A DNA stretch of 64,000 nt, from positions 62,001-126,000 of the forward strand of contig CAVPNW010000023.1 in assembly GCA_963706875.1 (NCBI GenBank), in the 5' to 3' direction. Origin of the DNA: Prado023 sp963706875 (GTDB taxonomy: Bacteria > Actinomycetota > Actinomycetes > S36-B12 > CAIYMF01). Within the stretch, counting starts at the first letter, position 1. Every line of letters starts with the position of its first letter. Below the pieces are notes generated by a model that ran no database searches, had not been told where the DNA came from, and saw only the letters and a list, made by a program, of their open reading frames with translations. The position numbers and the translations under genes were made by a program. Below, in pieces: positions 52,871 to 61,663 of the stretch.

Positions 52871-54858
52871 CCCTCGGACTGGGCGCTCAGGGCCGTGTCG
52901 AGACGACCCAGTGCGGCAACGACCGTGGGCAGGTCCGTGGTCCACCACAGCGGCGGCAGGCTGCTGCGCAACCGGGCCCCGTAGCCGGTGGTCGCCAGCC
53001 GTGAGTCGAGGACGGCCACAACGCCGCGGTCATCGGGCGTCCTGATGAGCCGCCCCGCGCCCTGGGCCAGCATGAGTGCGGCTCGGGGCACGGACACCGC
53101 CGCGAAGCCGCTGCCACCCTGGGAGTCGATGAGCTCCTGGCGCGCCGAGACCACGGGGTCGTCAGGTCGGGGGAAGGGGATCCGGTCGATGATGACCAAG
53201 GTGCACGAGGGCCCGGGGACGTCGACTCCCTGCCAGAGCGACAAGGTTCCGAGCAGGGATGCCCGGGGCTCCTCGGCGAACTGGCGCACCAGCCCCGCCA
53301 CGGCGTCACCGCGCCGGGCCACGATCAGAGGGCGATCCGTGCGCCCTGCCAGTCGCCGGCGCAGGACCTCCTCGGCCCGTTCGACCGATCGCCACGAGGA
53401 GAACAGCGCCAGGGTGCGCCCGCCGGCAGCGTCGAGCAGGTCCGCGATCTGCTCGAGTGCCTGCTCGCTGATCCCGTCGCGTCCGGGACGGGGCAGGTCG
53501 GCGGCGCAGTAGAGCATCCCCTGGCGACCGTGGTCGAAGGGCGAGCCGACATCGACCCCGCGCCATCCGGTGGGGCACCCGAGACTGGCCGCCAGGGGGT
53601 CGAACGAGCCCCCGATCGCCAGGGTTGCGCTGGTCAGTGCCACGGGTCGCCCCGCGAACAGGTTGGCCTCCAGCAGGTCGTGAACGGAGATCGGGGCGAT
53701 GTGGAGGCTCGGCGGCGCCCCAGAGCGCCCTCCCACCCACGCCACGGAGGCGCTGCTCAACAGGAGTGCCTCGGCGGCCACCTCGTGGACGCCCTGGACC
53801 GCGGCCCGGGCAGTGGTCCGATCAGCGGCCGCCTCAGGAGCGTCGGCGCTGTCCCCGCGCATGCCGCCAAGAGCCGCATGGCCTGCGTCCCGCAGGGCTG
53901 AGATCGCAACGACGAGCTCCTCGGGGAGGGCGCGCAGGCGTCCCTCTGGCAGCTCCGCGAGGACGTCGCCGAGGTATCCGGCGGCATCCAGCAGTGGGTC
54001 CGTGAGCTCCTGGCCGAGGAACTTGCGCGCACGCCCAGCCGCACGCTCCACGACGGGGGCGGACAGTTCCCGGGTGAGGGAGGTGGTCATCCGGTCGACG
54101 AGCTCGTGGGCCTCGTCGACGATCACCGCCCCATGCTCGGGAAGGACCGGCACCTCGCCCTGGACATGGATGGCCAACAGCGCGTGGTTGGTCACGATGA
54201 CGTCGGCCTCCCGCGCGCGCGCCTTCGCGGCCTCGGCGAAGCAGTCCTGGCCGTAGGTGCAGTTGGCTGAGCCCGGGCACTCCCTGGCCGACACCGAGAG
54301 CCCGGACCAGACCCGGCCGTCGACGGGCTCGGTGAGGTCATCACGGTCGCCGGTTGTGGTCGTGGTGGCCCACTTCTGCAGGCGTGCTGCCTGCCGGCCC
54401 AGCCGGGTCGTGGGAGTGTCGAACAGCGCCGACTCCTCCGGATCAGGCGAGCCGCGGTTCAGCCGGTCGAGGCAGAGGTAGTTGCTGCGGCCCTTGAGCA
54501 CGGCAAAGATGACCTCGCGCCCCAGCGCCGGTGACAGCGCCCGGCTGACGACGGGCAGGTCCTTGTCCACGAGTTGGCGCTGCAGGGCCAGTGTGGCGGT
54601 CGCGATCACGACCGGCTCGTCGGTGACCATCGCGTGCCGGGCCGCGGGCACCAGGTAGGCCAGCGACTTGCCGGTTCCCGTGCCCGCCTGCACAAGGACC
54701 GTCCCGGAGCCTGCTTCCAGGCATCGCCCGATCTCATCGGCCATCTGGGCCTGCCCCGCCCGCGGCTCGCCACCGAGCTCACTCACGGCCAACTCGAGCA
54801 ACTCGCCCACGGAGGGCGACTCGACACGGTCGTCATCCGGGGCGTCTGGGTCGGTCAC
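52867..54858 (-). CDS. dinG: DinG-family ATP-dependent DNA helicase
   Basis: 663-residue XPD/DinG-type superfamily 2 helicase. Walker A AGTGTGKS (58-65), DEAH in IVDEAHELVD, the four [4Fe-4S] cysteines represented by YLCLDRL and CPGSANCTYGQDCF, and the helicase motifs near the end (LWQGVDVPG, QGAGRLIR). It unwinds 5'-3' and would help resolve R-loops or damage, fitting the recA-led region. GTG 54858 overlaps the hflX stop (GTGA). Confidence 0.9.
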   Translation of the reverse strand: MTDPDAPDDDRVESPSVGELLELAVSELGGEPRAGQAQMADEIGRCLEAGSGTVLVQAGTGTGKSLAYLVPAARHAMVTDEPVVIATATLALQRQLVDKDLPVVSRALSPALGREVIFAVLKGRSNYLCLDRLNRGSPDPEESALFDTPTTRLGRQAARLQKWATTTTTGDRDDLTEPVDGRVWSGLSVSARECPGSANCTYGQDCFAEAAKARAREADVIVTNHALLAIHVQGEVPVLPEHGAVIVDEAHELVDRMTTSLTRELSAPVVERAAGRARKFLGQELTDPLLDAAGYLGDVLAELPEGRLRALPEELVVAISALRDAGHAALGGMRGDSADAPEAAADRTTARAAVQGVHEVAAEALLLSSASVAWVGGRSGAPPSLHIAPISVHDLLEANLFAGRPVALTSATLAIGGSFDPLAASLGCPTGWRGVDVGSPFDHGRQGMLYCAADLPRPGRDGISEQALEQIADLLDAAGGRTLALFSSWRSVERAEEVLRRRLAGRTDRPLIVARRGDAVAGLVRQFAEEPRASLLGTLSLWQGVDVPGPSCTLVIIDRIPFPRPDDPVVSARQELIDSQGGSGFAAVSVPRAALMLAQGAGRLIRTPDDRGVVAVLDSRLATTGYGARLRSSLPPLWWTTDLPTVVAALGRLDTALSAQSEG

Positions 54859-56255
54859 TCCGGGCCGACCTCGAGGGCCGAATCGCCCGAGCCCGCGACC
54901 GCCACGGAGTTCAGCTCGGCGGCGAGCTGCTCACCCACCACGGCCCGGATCATGGCACCCTGGTCGCTGTACTCGACAGTGACGTCCCGGCCCTCCTCGT
55001 GCACACGTGCCACGAGGTCTCCGCGGTCGAACGGGACCAGCAGGTCGACCCGCTCGGTCGGGTTGGGCAGGTCCAGCTCGACTGCCCCGAGCAGCTCGGC
55101 AATGCCAGCGCCGGTCGCGGCGGACACCACCACCGAGTGCGGCTCACGGGAGCGGATGCGCCCGACCACGAGCGGGTCGGCGATGTCGGCCTTGTTGATC
55201 ACGATGAGCTCGGGGACCTCGCCTGCCCCGATCTCGGCCAGCACCTCCCGGACTGCAGCGATCTGCCCCTCGGGGAAGTCGTCGGAGCCGTCGACGACAT
55301 GCAGGATCAGGTCGGCGTCGGAGACCTCCTCCAAGGTCGAGCGGAAGGCCTCCACCAGCTGATGGGGAAGGTGGCGCACGAACCCGACTGTGTCAGCCAG
55401 CGTGAACAGGCGCCCGGAGGGGGTGCTCGCCTTTCGCACCGTGGGGTCCAGGGTCGCGAACAGCGAGTCCTCGACGAGGACCCCCGCACCGGTCATGCGG
55501 TTGAGCAGGCTCGACTTGCCGGAGTTGGTGTAGCCGGCGAGCACGACTGAGGGGACCTTGCCTCGCCTGCGTGCGCTACGCATCGTGCGGCGCGCGGTTG
55601 ACATCGCGGCGATCTCCCGACGCAGCCGCGAGATGCTCTCCCGGACTCGGCGCCGGTCGGTCTCGATCTTGGTCTCACCGGGGCCTCGCGAGCCGATTCC
55701 CTGGCCGCCGGCCACGCGCCCACCGGCCTGCCGGGACAGGGACTCGCCCCACCCACGCAGGCGTGGCAGCAGGTACTGCATCTGGGCCAGGGACACCTGC
55801 GCCTTGCCCTCTCGGCTGCGGGCGTGCTGGGCGAAGATGTCCAGGATCAGCCACGTGCGGTCCACGACCTTGACCTTCACGAGCTCCTCAAGCCGCCGCA
55901 GCTGGCCAGGGGTGAGCTCGCCGTCGCAGATGACCGTGTCCGCCCCCACGAGGTTGACCACCTCGCGCAGCTCGCTGACCTTGCCCGAGCCGATGTAGGT
56001 GGCGGTGTCGGGCTTGTCCCGTCGCTGGATGAGGCCGTCGCACACCTCGGATCCGGCGGTCTCGGCCAGGCGGGCCAGTTCGGCCAGGGAGCGCTCGGCC
56101 TCCTCGAGCGTGCCGGAGGTCCAGACGCCGACGAGGACGACCCGTTCGAGGCGGACCTGTCGGTACTCGACCTCGGTGACATCCTCGAGCTCGGTGCTCA
56201 GTCCGGGGACCCGGCGCAGCGCCTGGCGGTCGAGAAGGTCGGGGGTCTCAGACAT
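54855..56255 (-). CDS. hflX: GTPase HflX
   Basis: 466 residues. HflX N-terminal domain with GSGK and QAGGRVAGGQGIGSRGPGE, then the GTPase domain with G1 GYTNSGKSSL (241-250), G3 DTVGF and G4 NKAD. HflX splits stalled 70S ribosomes after heat or antibiotic stress. ATG 56255 overlaps the dapF end by 8 nt. A mid-operon place after miaA-dapF is the usual actinobacterial order. Confidence 0.94.
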   Translation of the reverse strand: MSETPDLLDRQALRRVPGLSTELEDVTEVEYRQVRLERVVLVGVWTSGTLEEAERSLAELARLAETAGSEVCDGLIQRRDKPDTATYIGSGKVSELREVVNLVGADTVICDGELTPGQLRRLEELVKVKVVDRTWLILDIFAQHARSREGKAQVSLAQMQYLLPRLRGWGESLSRQAGGRVAGGQGIGSRGPGETKIETDRRRVRESISRLRREIAAMSTARRTMRSARRRGKVPSVVLAGYTNSGKSSLLNRMTGAGVLVEDSLFATLDPTVRKASTPSGRLFTLADTVGFVRHLPHQLVEAFRSTLEEVSDADLILHVVDGSDDFPEGQIAAVREVLAEIGAGEVPELIVINKADIADPLVVGRIRSREPHSVVVSAATGAGIAELLGAVELDLPNPTERVDLLVPFDRGDLVARVHEEGRDVTVEYSDQGAMIRAVVGEQLAAELNSVAVAGSGDSALEVGPE

Positions 56256-57123
56256 GCATCTCCCACCAGTGCGGATCGATCTCCCCGCGGGCCACCAACT
56301 CGGCGGGTCCGTCGAGCTCCACTGAGCTGTCGGGGTGCCAGGTGACCCCGACCGTCCCACCGGGCACATCCACGCGGATCCGACGACCGTTCGGCTCCCG
56401 GCCGTCTCGACGGACGGTTGCGACGGCGGCCGCGCAGGCGCCGGTCCCGCAGCTCAGGGTCTCCCCCACGCCCCGCTCGAACACCCGCATCTGCAGGTGG
56501 TCCTCGGCCAGGACCCGCACGAACTCCACGTTCACGCCCTCGGGGTAGGCCTCGCCGGGTGTGACGCGGGGCGCGACGAGCAGCGGGCCCACCGCCTGCA
56601 CGTCGTCCACCCAGGTCACGGCGTGCGGGTTGGGCATCAGGACCCCGGCCGCAGGCGATCCACCCGCGCCGGGATCCGACTGCGCCGGCCAAACCTGGAT
56701 GTCGTCGCGTTCGAGGAACTCCGCAGTACCCATGTCGACCCGGATGTCACCACCCTCGTCGACGGTGATCCGTCGCGCCCCCCCGCGCGTGGCGATGTGC
56801 AAGCTACCGGGGCGGGTGAGCCCCTCCTCCAGCAGGTGCGCCACGAACAGCCGCGACCCGTTGCCGCACATCTGGGCCACGCTGCCGTCGGCGTTGCGGT
56901 AGTCCATGAACCAGGGTGCCAGCTGCGCCTGGTCGGCGACCTCGGGGTGGGCGGCGGTCCTGGCAACCACGAGGACCCCATCAGCGCCGATGCCCATGCG
57001 ACGATCGCACAGCGCACGGACCAGCGCCGGGGTCACGTCCAGGGATCCGGTGGGATCCGGCAGGATGACGAAGTCGTTGCCGGTTCCGTGCCCCTTGACG
57101 AAGGGGATCCCGGGTCGGCTCAT
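56248..57123 (-). CDS. dapF: diaminopimelate epimerase
   Basis: 291 residues. Catalytic cysteines Cys86 in QMCGNGSR and Cys225 in SCGTGACA, the two-base pair that epimerises LL- to meso-diaminopimelate for lysine and peptidoglycan. HGTGNDFV at 12-19 is typical. Its ATG overlaps the miaA stop by four bases (ATGA), and its own stop lies inside the hflX start, so three genes are translationally linked. Confidence 0.96.
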   Translation of the reverse strand: MSRPGIPFVKGHGTGNDFVILPDPTGSLDVTPALVRALCDRRMGIGADGVLVVARTAAHPEVADQAQLAPWFMDYRNADGSVAQMCGNGSRLFVAHLLEEGLTRPGSLHIATRGGARRITVDEGGDIRVDMGTAEFLERDDIQVWPAQSDPGAGGSPAAGVLMPNPHAVTWVDDVQAVGPLLVAPRVTPGEAYPEGVNVEFVRVLAEDHLQMRVFERGVGETLSCGTGACAAAVATVRRDGREPNGRRIRVDVPGGTVGVTWHPDSSVELDGPAELVARGEIDPHWWEMHV

Positions 57124-58073
57124 GGGTCCAGCCTACGGCCCGATCCGGCCAAGAGGGCCGCGATCGCCGAAGCTGTGGATGACGCTGGGGCCGTCGCGTC
57201 CAGCCACACGGTTCGCGGGTCACGATGGAACCAGCGCTGCTGACGGCGGGCGAAGCGGCGGGTTCCCAGGACGATGTCCTGCTCGGCCTGTACCCGCGTG
57301 GTGGTGCCGTCGAGCAGATCGATGACCTGGGGGTAACCCAGGGCGCGGCTGGCAGTGCGGCCGTCGCGCAACCCCCTGGCGAGCAGGACGCGGACCTCCT
57401 CGACGAGTCCCTCGTGGAACATCCGCCCCACTCGAACCCGGATCCGTTCGTCCAGCACCTCGCGGGACAGGTCCAGGCCGATGCTCAGGTGCGGCACGAG
57501 CACCGGCCCATCGGCAGGCAGCTGTGCGACGAAGGGCTCCCCCGTGATCTCGCCGACCTCGAGGGCACGCACGATCCGACGCCCATTGGTCGGCAGGATG
57601 TGACTGGCTGCCTCAGGATCCCGGGCGGCCAGCACGGCGTGGAGCTCAACCGGACCCACCGCCACCAGGGTGGCCTCCCAGCGCGCCCGGACAGCTGGGT
57701 CGCTGCCCGGGAACCGGAGGTCGTCGAGCAGTGCTCGCACGTAGAGCCCTGACCCACCGACGACGACTGCGGGGACCCCCCTGACGGCCAGCTCCCCGAG
57801 GACCCTGCGGCCCTCGCGCTGGTACTGGGCGACGCTGAGCTCCTCTGTGATGTCGAGGATGTCGAGAAGGTGGTGCGCGATCCCCAGGCGCCGGCCCTCC
57901 GGGACCTTGGCGGTGCCGATGTCCATGCCTCGATAGACCTGGAAGGCATCGGCATTGACCACCTCGCCACCGAGGAGTCGGGCGACCTCGAGCGCGACGT
58001 CGGACTTTCCCACCGCAGTTGGCCCGACGACGGCAACGACCGTGGGCCACACCACGGGGTGGGGCTGCGCCAT
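57120..58073 (-). CDS. miaA: tRNA dimethylallyltransferase
   Basis: 317 residues. P-loop GPTAVGKS (17-24), DAFQVYRGMDIGTAK, GGSGLYVRAL and the C-terminal ALGYPQVIDL and RFARRQQRWF stretches define MiaA, which adds the isopentenyl group to A37 of tRNAs reading U-starting codons. ATG 58073 begins one base after the miaB stop, and its own stop overlaps dapF. The next modification step is catalysed by MiaB encoded immediately upstream. Confidence 0.96.
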   Translation of the reverse strand: MAQPHPVVWPTVVAVVGPTAVGKSDVALEVARLLGGEVVNADAFQVYRGMDIGTAKVPEGRRLGIAHHLLDILDITEELSVAQYQREGRRVLGELAVRGVPAVVVGGSGLYVRALLDDLRFPGSDPAVRARWEATLVAVGPVELHAVLAARDPEAASHILPTNGRRIVRALEVGEITGEPFVAQLPADGPVLVPHLSIGLDLSREVLDERIRVRVGRMFHEGLVEEVRVLLARGLRDGRTASRALGYPQVIDLLDGTTTRVQAEQDIVLGTRRFARRQQRWFHRDPRTVWLDATAPASSTASAIAALLAGSGRRLDP

Positions 58074-58074
58074 G

Positions 58075-59550
58075 TCAGCCAACGGGTCGCAGGCCGGGCA
58101 TGCCCAGGGTGACCGGTCCCTGGTCGCCCGAGTCGTCCGGTGCCGATCCCGTGCCGCACGACAGCTGGCCTGCCTCCCACGCATCGCCCGCGCGGGTTGT
58201 GCGGATGCTGGTGGCCCGACCGGTCAGGTGGTGCGGGGCTGCCGCCTCGAGCCGAACCATCACGCAGTCGCCGGGTCGCGCCCTGCCGGCGCCGGAGAAG
58301 TGCACGAGCCGACCGTCCCGGGCCCGACCCGACATCCTCTGGGTCTGCTCGTCCTTGCGTCCCTCCCCCTCGGCCACGAGGACCTCGGCGGTGGTGCCGA
58401 CCAGGCGCAGGTTCTCCTCCCAGGAGATCCGTTCCAGCGCCTCCACCAGGCGCTCGTAGCGCTCCTGGACGACGGCCTTCGGGATCTGGTCAACCATCTC
58501 GGCGGCCGGGGTACCCGGGCGCGGCGAGTACTGGAAGCTGAAAGCGGCGCTGAACCGCGCGCGCTCCACGATCTCCAGGGTGTCGGCGAAATCGGCCTCG
58601 GACTCCCCCGGGAAGCCGACGATGATGTCGGTGGTGATCGCAGCCGCGGGGATGGACGCCCGAACCTCATCGAGGATGGACAGGAACCGATCGCGACGGT
58701 AGGACCGCCGCATCTCGCGCAGGACCCGATCGCTGCCCGACTGCAGCGGCATGTGCAGGGATGGCATCACCGTGGGCGTCTCGGCCATGGCGGCGATGAC
58801 GGCACTCGTGAAGTCCCGGGGATGCGGGGAGGTGAACCTGACACGCTCGATGCCGGGAACTGCCCCGACCGCACGCAGGAGGTCCGCGAAGGCCTCGCGC
58901 TCGCCGAACTCGGCCCCGTAGGCGTTGACGTTCTGGCCCAGGAGGGTCACCTCGATGACGCCGTCGCCGACGAGGGCCTCGACCTCGGCGAGGATCTCGC
59001 CCGGACGCCTGTCCCGCTCCTTGCCGCGAAGGCTGGGCACGATGCAGAAGGTGCAGGTGTTGTTGCAGCCGACGCTGATGGCCACCCACGCCGCGTACGC
59101 GGACTCGCGCCGGCTCGGCAGGGTCGAGGGGAAGACCTGCAGGGACTCCTGGATCTCGACCTGTGCCTCGCGTGCGACCGATGCCCGGCGCAGCAGGGCT
59201 GGCAGTGCGTCGACGTTGTGCGTGCCGAACACCACGTCGACCCACGGGGCGCGGGCCACGATGTGCTCGCGATCCTTCTGAGCCAGGCACCCGCCGACGG
59301 CGATCTGCATCCCCTCGTGGCCGCGCTTGACGGAAGCCAGATGACCGAGGTTGCCGTAGAGCTTGTTGTCGGCGTTCTCACGCACCGCGCACGTGTTGAG
59401 CACCACGACATCTGCCTGCTGGTCGCCCTGAGCCCGAACGTAGCCGCTGGACTCCAGCAGCCCAGCGATCCGCTCGGAGTCGTGCACGTTCATCTGGCAG
59501 CCGTAGGTCCGGACCTGGTAGGTGCGTCCGGTGGTGAGTGTCGTGTCCAT
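58075..59550 (-). CDS. miaB: tRNA methylthiotransferase MiaB
   Basis: 491 residues: UPF0004 domain with auxiliary-cluster cysteines Cys18, Cys54 and Cys88, radical SAM Cys162-x3-Cys166-x2-Cys169 (CNNTCTFC), and a TRAM domain near 380-440. It methylthiolates i6A37 made by MiaA. A Gly/Asp-rich tail of about 60 residues is extra. ATG 59550 follows TACCCT nine bases upstream, so it probably has its own promoter besides read-through from recA-recX. Confidence 0.95.
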   Translation of the reverse strand: MDTTLTTGRTYQVRTYGCQMNVHDSERIAGLLESSGYVRAQGDQQADVVVLNTCAVRENADNKLYGNLGHLASVKRGHEGMQIAVGGCLAQKDREHIVARAPWVDVVFGTHNVDALPALLRRASVAREAQVEIQESLQVFPSTLPSRRESAYAAWVAISVGCNNTCTFCIVPSLRGKERDRRPGEILAEVEALVGDGVIEVTLLGQNVNAYGAEFGEREAFADLLRAVGAVPGIERVRFTSPHPRDFTSAVIAAMAETPTVMPSLHMPLQSGSDRVLREMRRSYRRDRFLSILDEVRASIPAAAITTDIIVGFPGESEADFADTLEIVERARFSAAFSFQYSPRPGTPAAEMVDQIPKAVVQERYERLVEALERISWEENLRLVGTTAEVLVAEGEGRKDEQTQRMSGRARDGRLVHFSGAGRARPGDCVMVRLEAAAPHHLTGRATSIRTTRAGDAWEAGQLSCGTGSAPDDSGDQGPVTLGMPGLRPVG

Positions 59551-59604
59551 CAGGGCTCAAGGGTAGGCGCTGGAGCCCAGATCGTGGGAACCGCGCGGTG
59601 CCGG

Positions 59605-60150
59605 TCAGTCCCAGCCCTCGGGGGGATCGTCGTCGGTCCCGTCAAGGGCTTCGCGAACCACCTGGGCGGTGAGGGCGGCACCGTAGCCCTTGCGGGCCAG
59701 GGCGCCGGACAGTCGCCGGACCTGGGTGGCGCGGGGCAGGCCCACGAGCGAGCGCGCCTTGCGGGCGGCCACCGCCCGTGCCGCGTTGAGCTCGTCCTCC
59801 GGGCTCAGCTGCTCGAGGGCCTCATCGATCATCGGGTCGGGGACCCCCTTGCGACGCAACTCGCTGCGCAGGGCTCGACCAGAGAGGCTTCGGCCCCTCT
59901 GCCGGGACTCCACCCACATGCGGGCGAACGTCTGATCGTCGAGGAGCCCGACCTCCTCGAACCGATCGAGCACCCGGATGGCGACGTCGTCAGGGACGTT
60001 GCGCTCGCGCAGCGTCGTGGCCAGCTCCGCGCGGGTGCGCGGCGCCGCCTCGAGTCGACGGAGCAGGATCGTGCGGGCCACCTGCTCTGGATCCGCCGGG
60101 GAATCGTCGGGATCCTCCGGCGGATCCGCGGCCCAACGACTGGCCGGCAC
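59605..60150 (-). CDS. recX: RecX, RecA regulator
   Basis: 181 residues of helical RecX repeats, with RRLEAAPRTRAELATTL, GLLDDQTFARMWV and RRKGVPDPMIDEAL. RecX caps RecA filaments. GTG 60150 starts 3 nt after the recA stop, so it is co-transcribed and controlled with recA by the SOS box. An acidic Pro-rich N-terminus (6-22) precedes the domain. Confidence 0.94.
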   Translation of the reverse strand: MPASRWAADPPEDPDDSPADPEQVARTILLRRLEAAPRTRAELATTLRERNVPDDVAIRVLDRFEEVGLLDDQTFARMWVESRQRGRSLSGRALRSELRRKGVPDPMIDEALEQLSPEDELNAARAVAARKARSLVGLPRATQVRRLSGALARKGYGAALTAQVVREALDGTDDDPPEGWD

Positions 60151-60153
60151 AGA

Positions 60154-61206
60154 TCAGAGGTCGATCGGTCGCGGGGCCTCAACCGCCGTCAGGTCGATGG
60201 GTGCGTCGACCTGCGGACCGATGCCCAGCTTCTCCTTGATGCGCTTCTCGATCTCGTCGGACAGGTCCGGGTTGTCGCGCAGGAAGGCACGGGCGTTCTC
60301 CTTGCCCTGCCCCAGCTGGTCACCGTCGTAGGTGTACCAGGCGCCGGCCTTGCGCACGAAGCCCTGCTCCACGCCCATGTCGATCAGACCCCCCTCCCGG
60401 GAGATCCCGAGGCCGTAGAGGATGTCGAACTCCGCCTGCTTGAAGGGCGGGGCCACCTTGTTCTTGACAACCTTCACGCGGGTCCGGGAGCCCACCGGCT
60501 CGGTCCCGTCCTTGAGGGTCTCGATCCTCCGGACGTCCAGGCGGACCGAGGAGTAGAACTTCAGCGCCTTGCCACCGGTCGTCGTCTCCGGGCTGCCGAA
60601 CATCACGCCGATCTTCTCGCGCAGCTGGTTGATGAAGATCATGGTCGTGTTGGTGTTGCTCAGGGCCCCGGTCATCTTTCGCAGCGCCTGGCTCATGAGC
60701 CGCGCCTGCAGTCCGACGTGGCTGTCGCCCATCTCCCCCTCGATCTCGGCCTTGGGCGTCAGTGCAGCCACGGAGTCGATCACGATCAGGTCGACCGCCC
60801 CGGACCGGACAAGCGTGTCGGCGATCTCGAGGGCCTGCTCACCGGTGTCGGGCTGGGACACGTAGAGCTCGTCGAGGTTGACCCCGAGCCGCTGGGCGTA
60901 CACCGGGTCCAGGGCGTGCTCTGCGTCGATGAACGCGGCGATCCCCCCGGCCTTCTGCACGCTGGCCACCGAGTGCAGGGCCACCGTCGTCTTGCCGCTG
61001 GCCTCCGGGCCGTAGATCTCCACCACACGTCCCCGCGGCAGCCCACCGATCCCCAGCGCCACGTCCAGGGCGATCGATCCGGTCGGGATCACATCCATGG
61101 GCACGATCGGCTGGTCGCCCAGACGCATCACGGTGCCCTTGCCGAACTGCTTCTCGAGGTGCAGCAGTGCCGACTCGAGCGCCTTCTCCCGGTCCTGTCC
61201 AGCCAT
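60154..61206 (-). CDS. recA: RecA recombinase
   Basis: 350 residues. Walker A GPEASGKTT (66-74), IDSVAALTPKAEIEGEMGD, the L2 loop FGSPETTTGGKALKFY, and an acidic-basic tail. It forms filaments for recombination and triggers LexA self-cleavage. ATG 61206 follows AAGGAGTG. The perfect SOS box lies 152 nt upstream. No intein is present. Confidence 0.98.
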   Translation of the reverse strand: MAGQDREKALESALLHLEKQFGKGTVMRLGDQPIVPMDVIPTGSIALDVALGIGGLPRGRVVEIYGPEASGKTTVALHSVASVQKAGGIAAFIDAEHALDPVYAQRLGVNLDELYVSQPDTGEQALEIADTLVRSGAVDLIVIDSVAALTPKAEIEGEMGDSHVGLQARLMSQALRKMTGALSNTNTTMIFINQLREKIGVMFGSPETTTGGKALKFYSSVRLDVRRIETLKDGTEPVGSRTRVKVVKNKVAPPFKQAEFDILYGLGISREGGLIDMGVEQGFVRKAGAWYTYDGDQLGQGKENARAFLRDNPDLSDEIEKRIKEKLGIGPQVDAPIDLTAVEAPRPIDL

Positions 61207-61357
61207 TCCCACTCCTTGGATCTCGTGGTGCCGACGGCACCCTCTGGTCTGACAGGAGCGGACACTAGACCGGGTCACCGACATTGCGACCCGTTCCGAT
61301 GCGATCCTGTGGACGACCCGTTCGGGCCACCCCGCGACTGACATCGTCACTGTAGTA

Positions 61358-61371
61358 CGAACACGTGTTCG
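61358..61371. promoter_or_regulatory. SOS box of recA
   Basis: CGAACACGTGTTCG is a perfect 14-bp palindrome fitting CGAAC-N4-GTTCG. It lies 152 nt upstream of recA, with DUF3046 ending 20 nt further on. Confidence 0.92.
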
Positions 61372-61390
61372 ACCGGTAGCGACACGCCGG

Positions 61391-61585
61391 TCAGGTCAGG
61401 TCGCCGGGCACCCTGGCGTGGGCACAGACCGCCCGCCAGACGTCGCGCGTGTCCTCGCCCTGGGCCAGGGCCTGCTCGACAGTGCGCCCGCCGAGTGCTG
61501 CCAGGTGCTGGTCCGACGCCCACGACCGGGCATAGGCCCGCCCGAACGTCAGTTCCATCCGCTCCCAGAAGTCCGTCAGACGCAC
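61391..61585 (-). CDS. DUF3046 protein
   Basis: 64 residues: MRLTDFWERMELTFGRAYA at the start and the conserved ALGGRTVEQALAQG-like middle define DUF3046, a short actinobacterial family usually next to recA. Function unknown. GTG start at 61585; the stop lies 20 nt before the recA SOS box, so the gene could read into the recA operon. Confidence 0.88.
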   Translation of the reverse strand: MRLTDFWERMELTFGRAYARSWASDQHLAALGGRTVEQALAQGEDTRDVWRAVCAHARVPGDLT

Positions 61586-61663
61586 AGGGGAATGGTGCCA
61601 TCCCGTGGGATCTCGCGTGAACTGTGGACAGCGGGTCGGCCGATGTCGGACCCAGGGTCCAAG

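Noticed and set aside
57955..61341. A 1128-codon open frame opposite miaB, recX and recA, and similar long frames opposite hrpA (29044-31614) and lhr (62264-63790).
   Set aside because: High-GC shadows: they overlap genes with clear family motifs, have no recognisable motif and no promoter or ribosome binding site.
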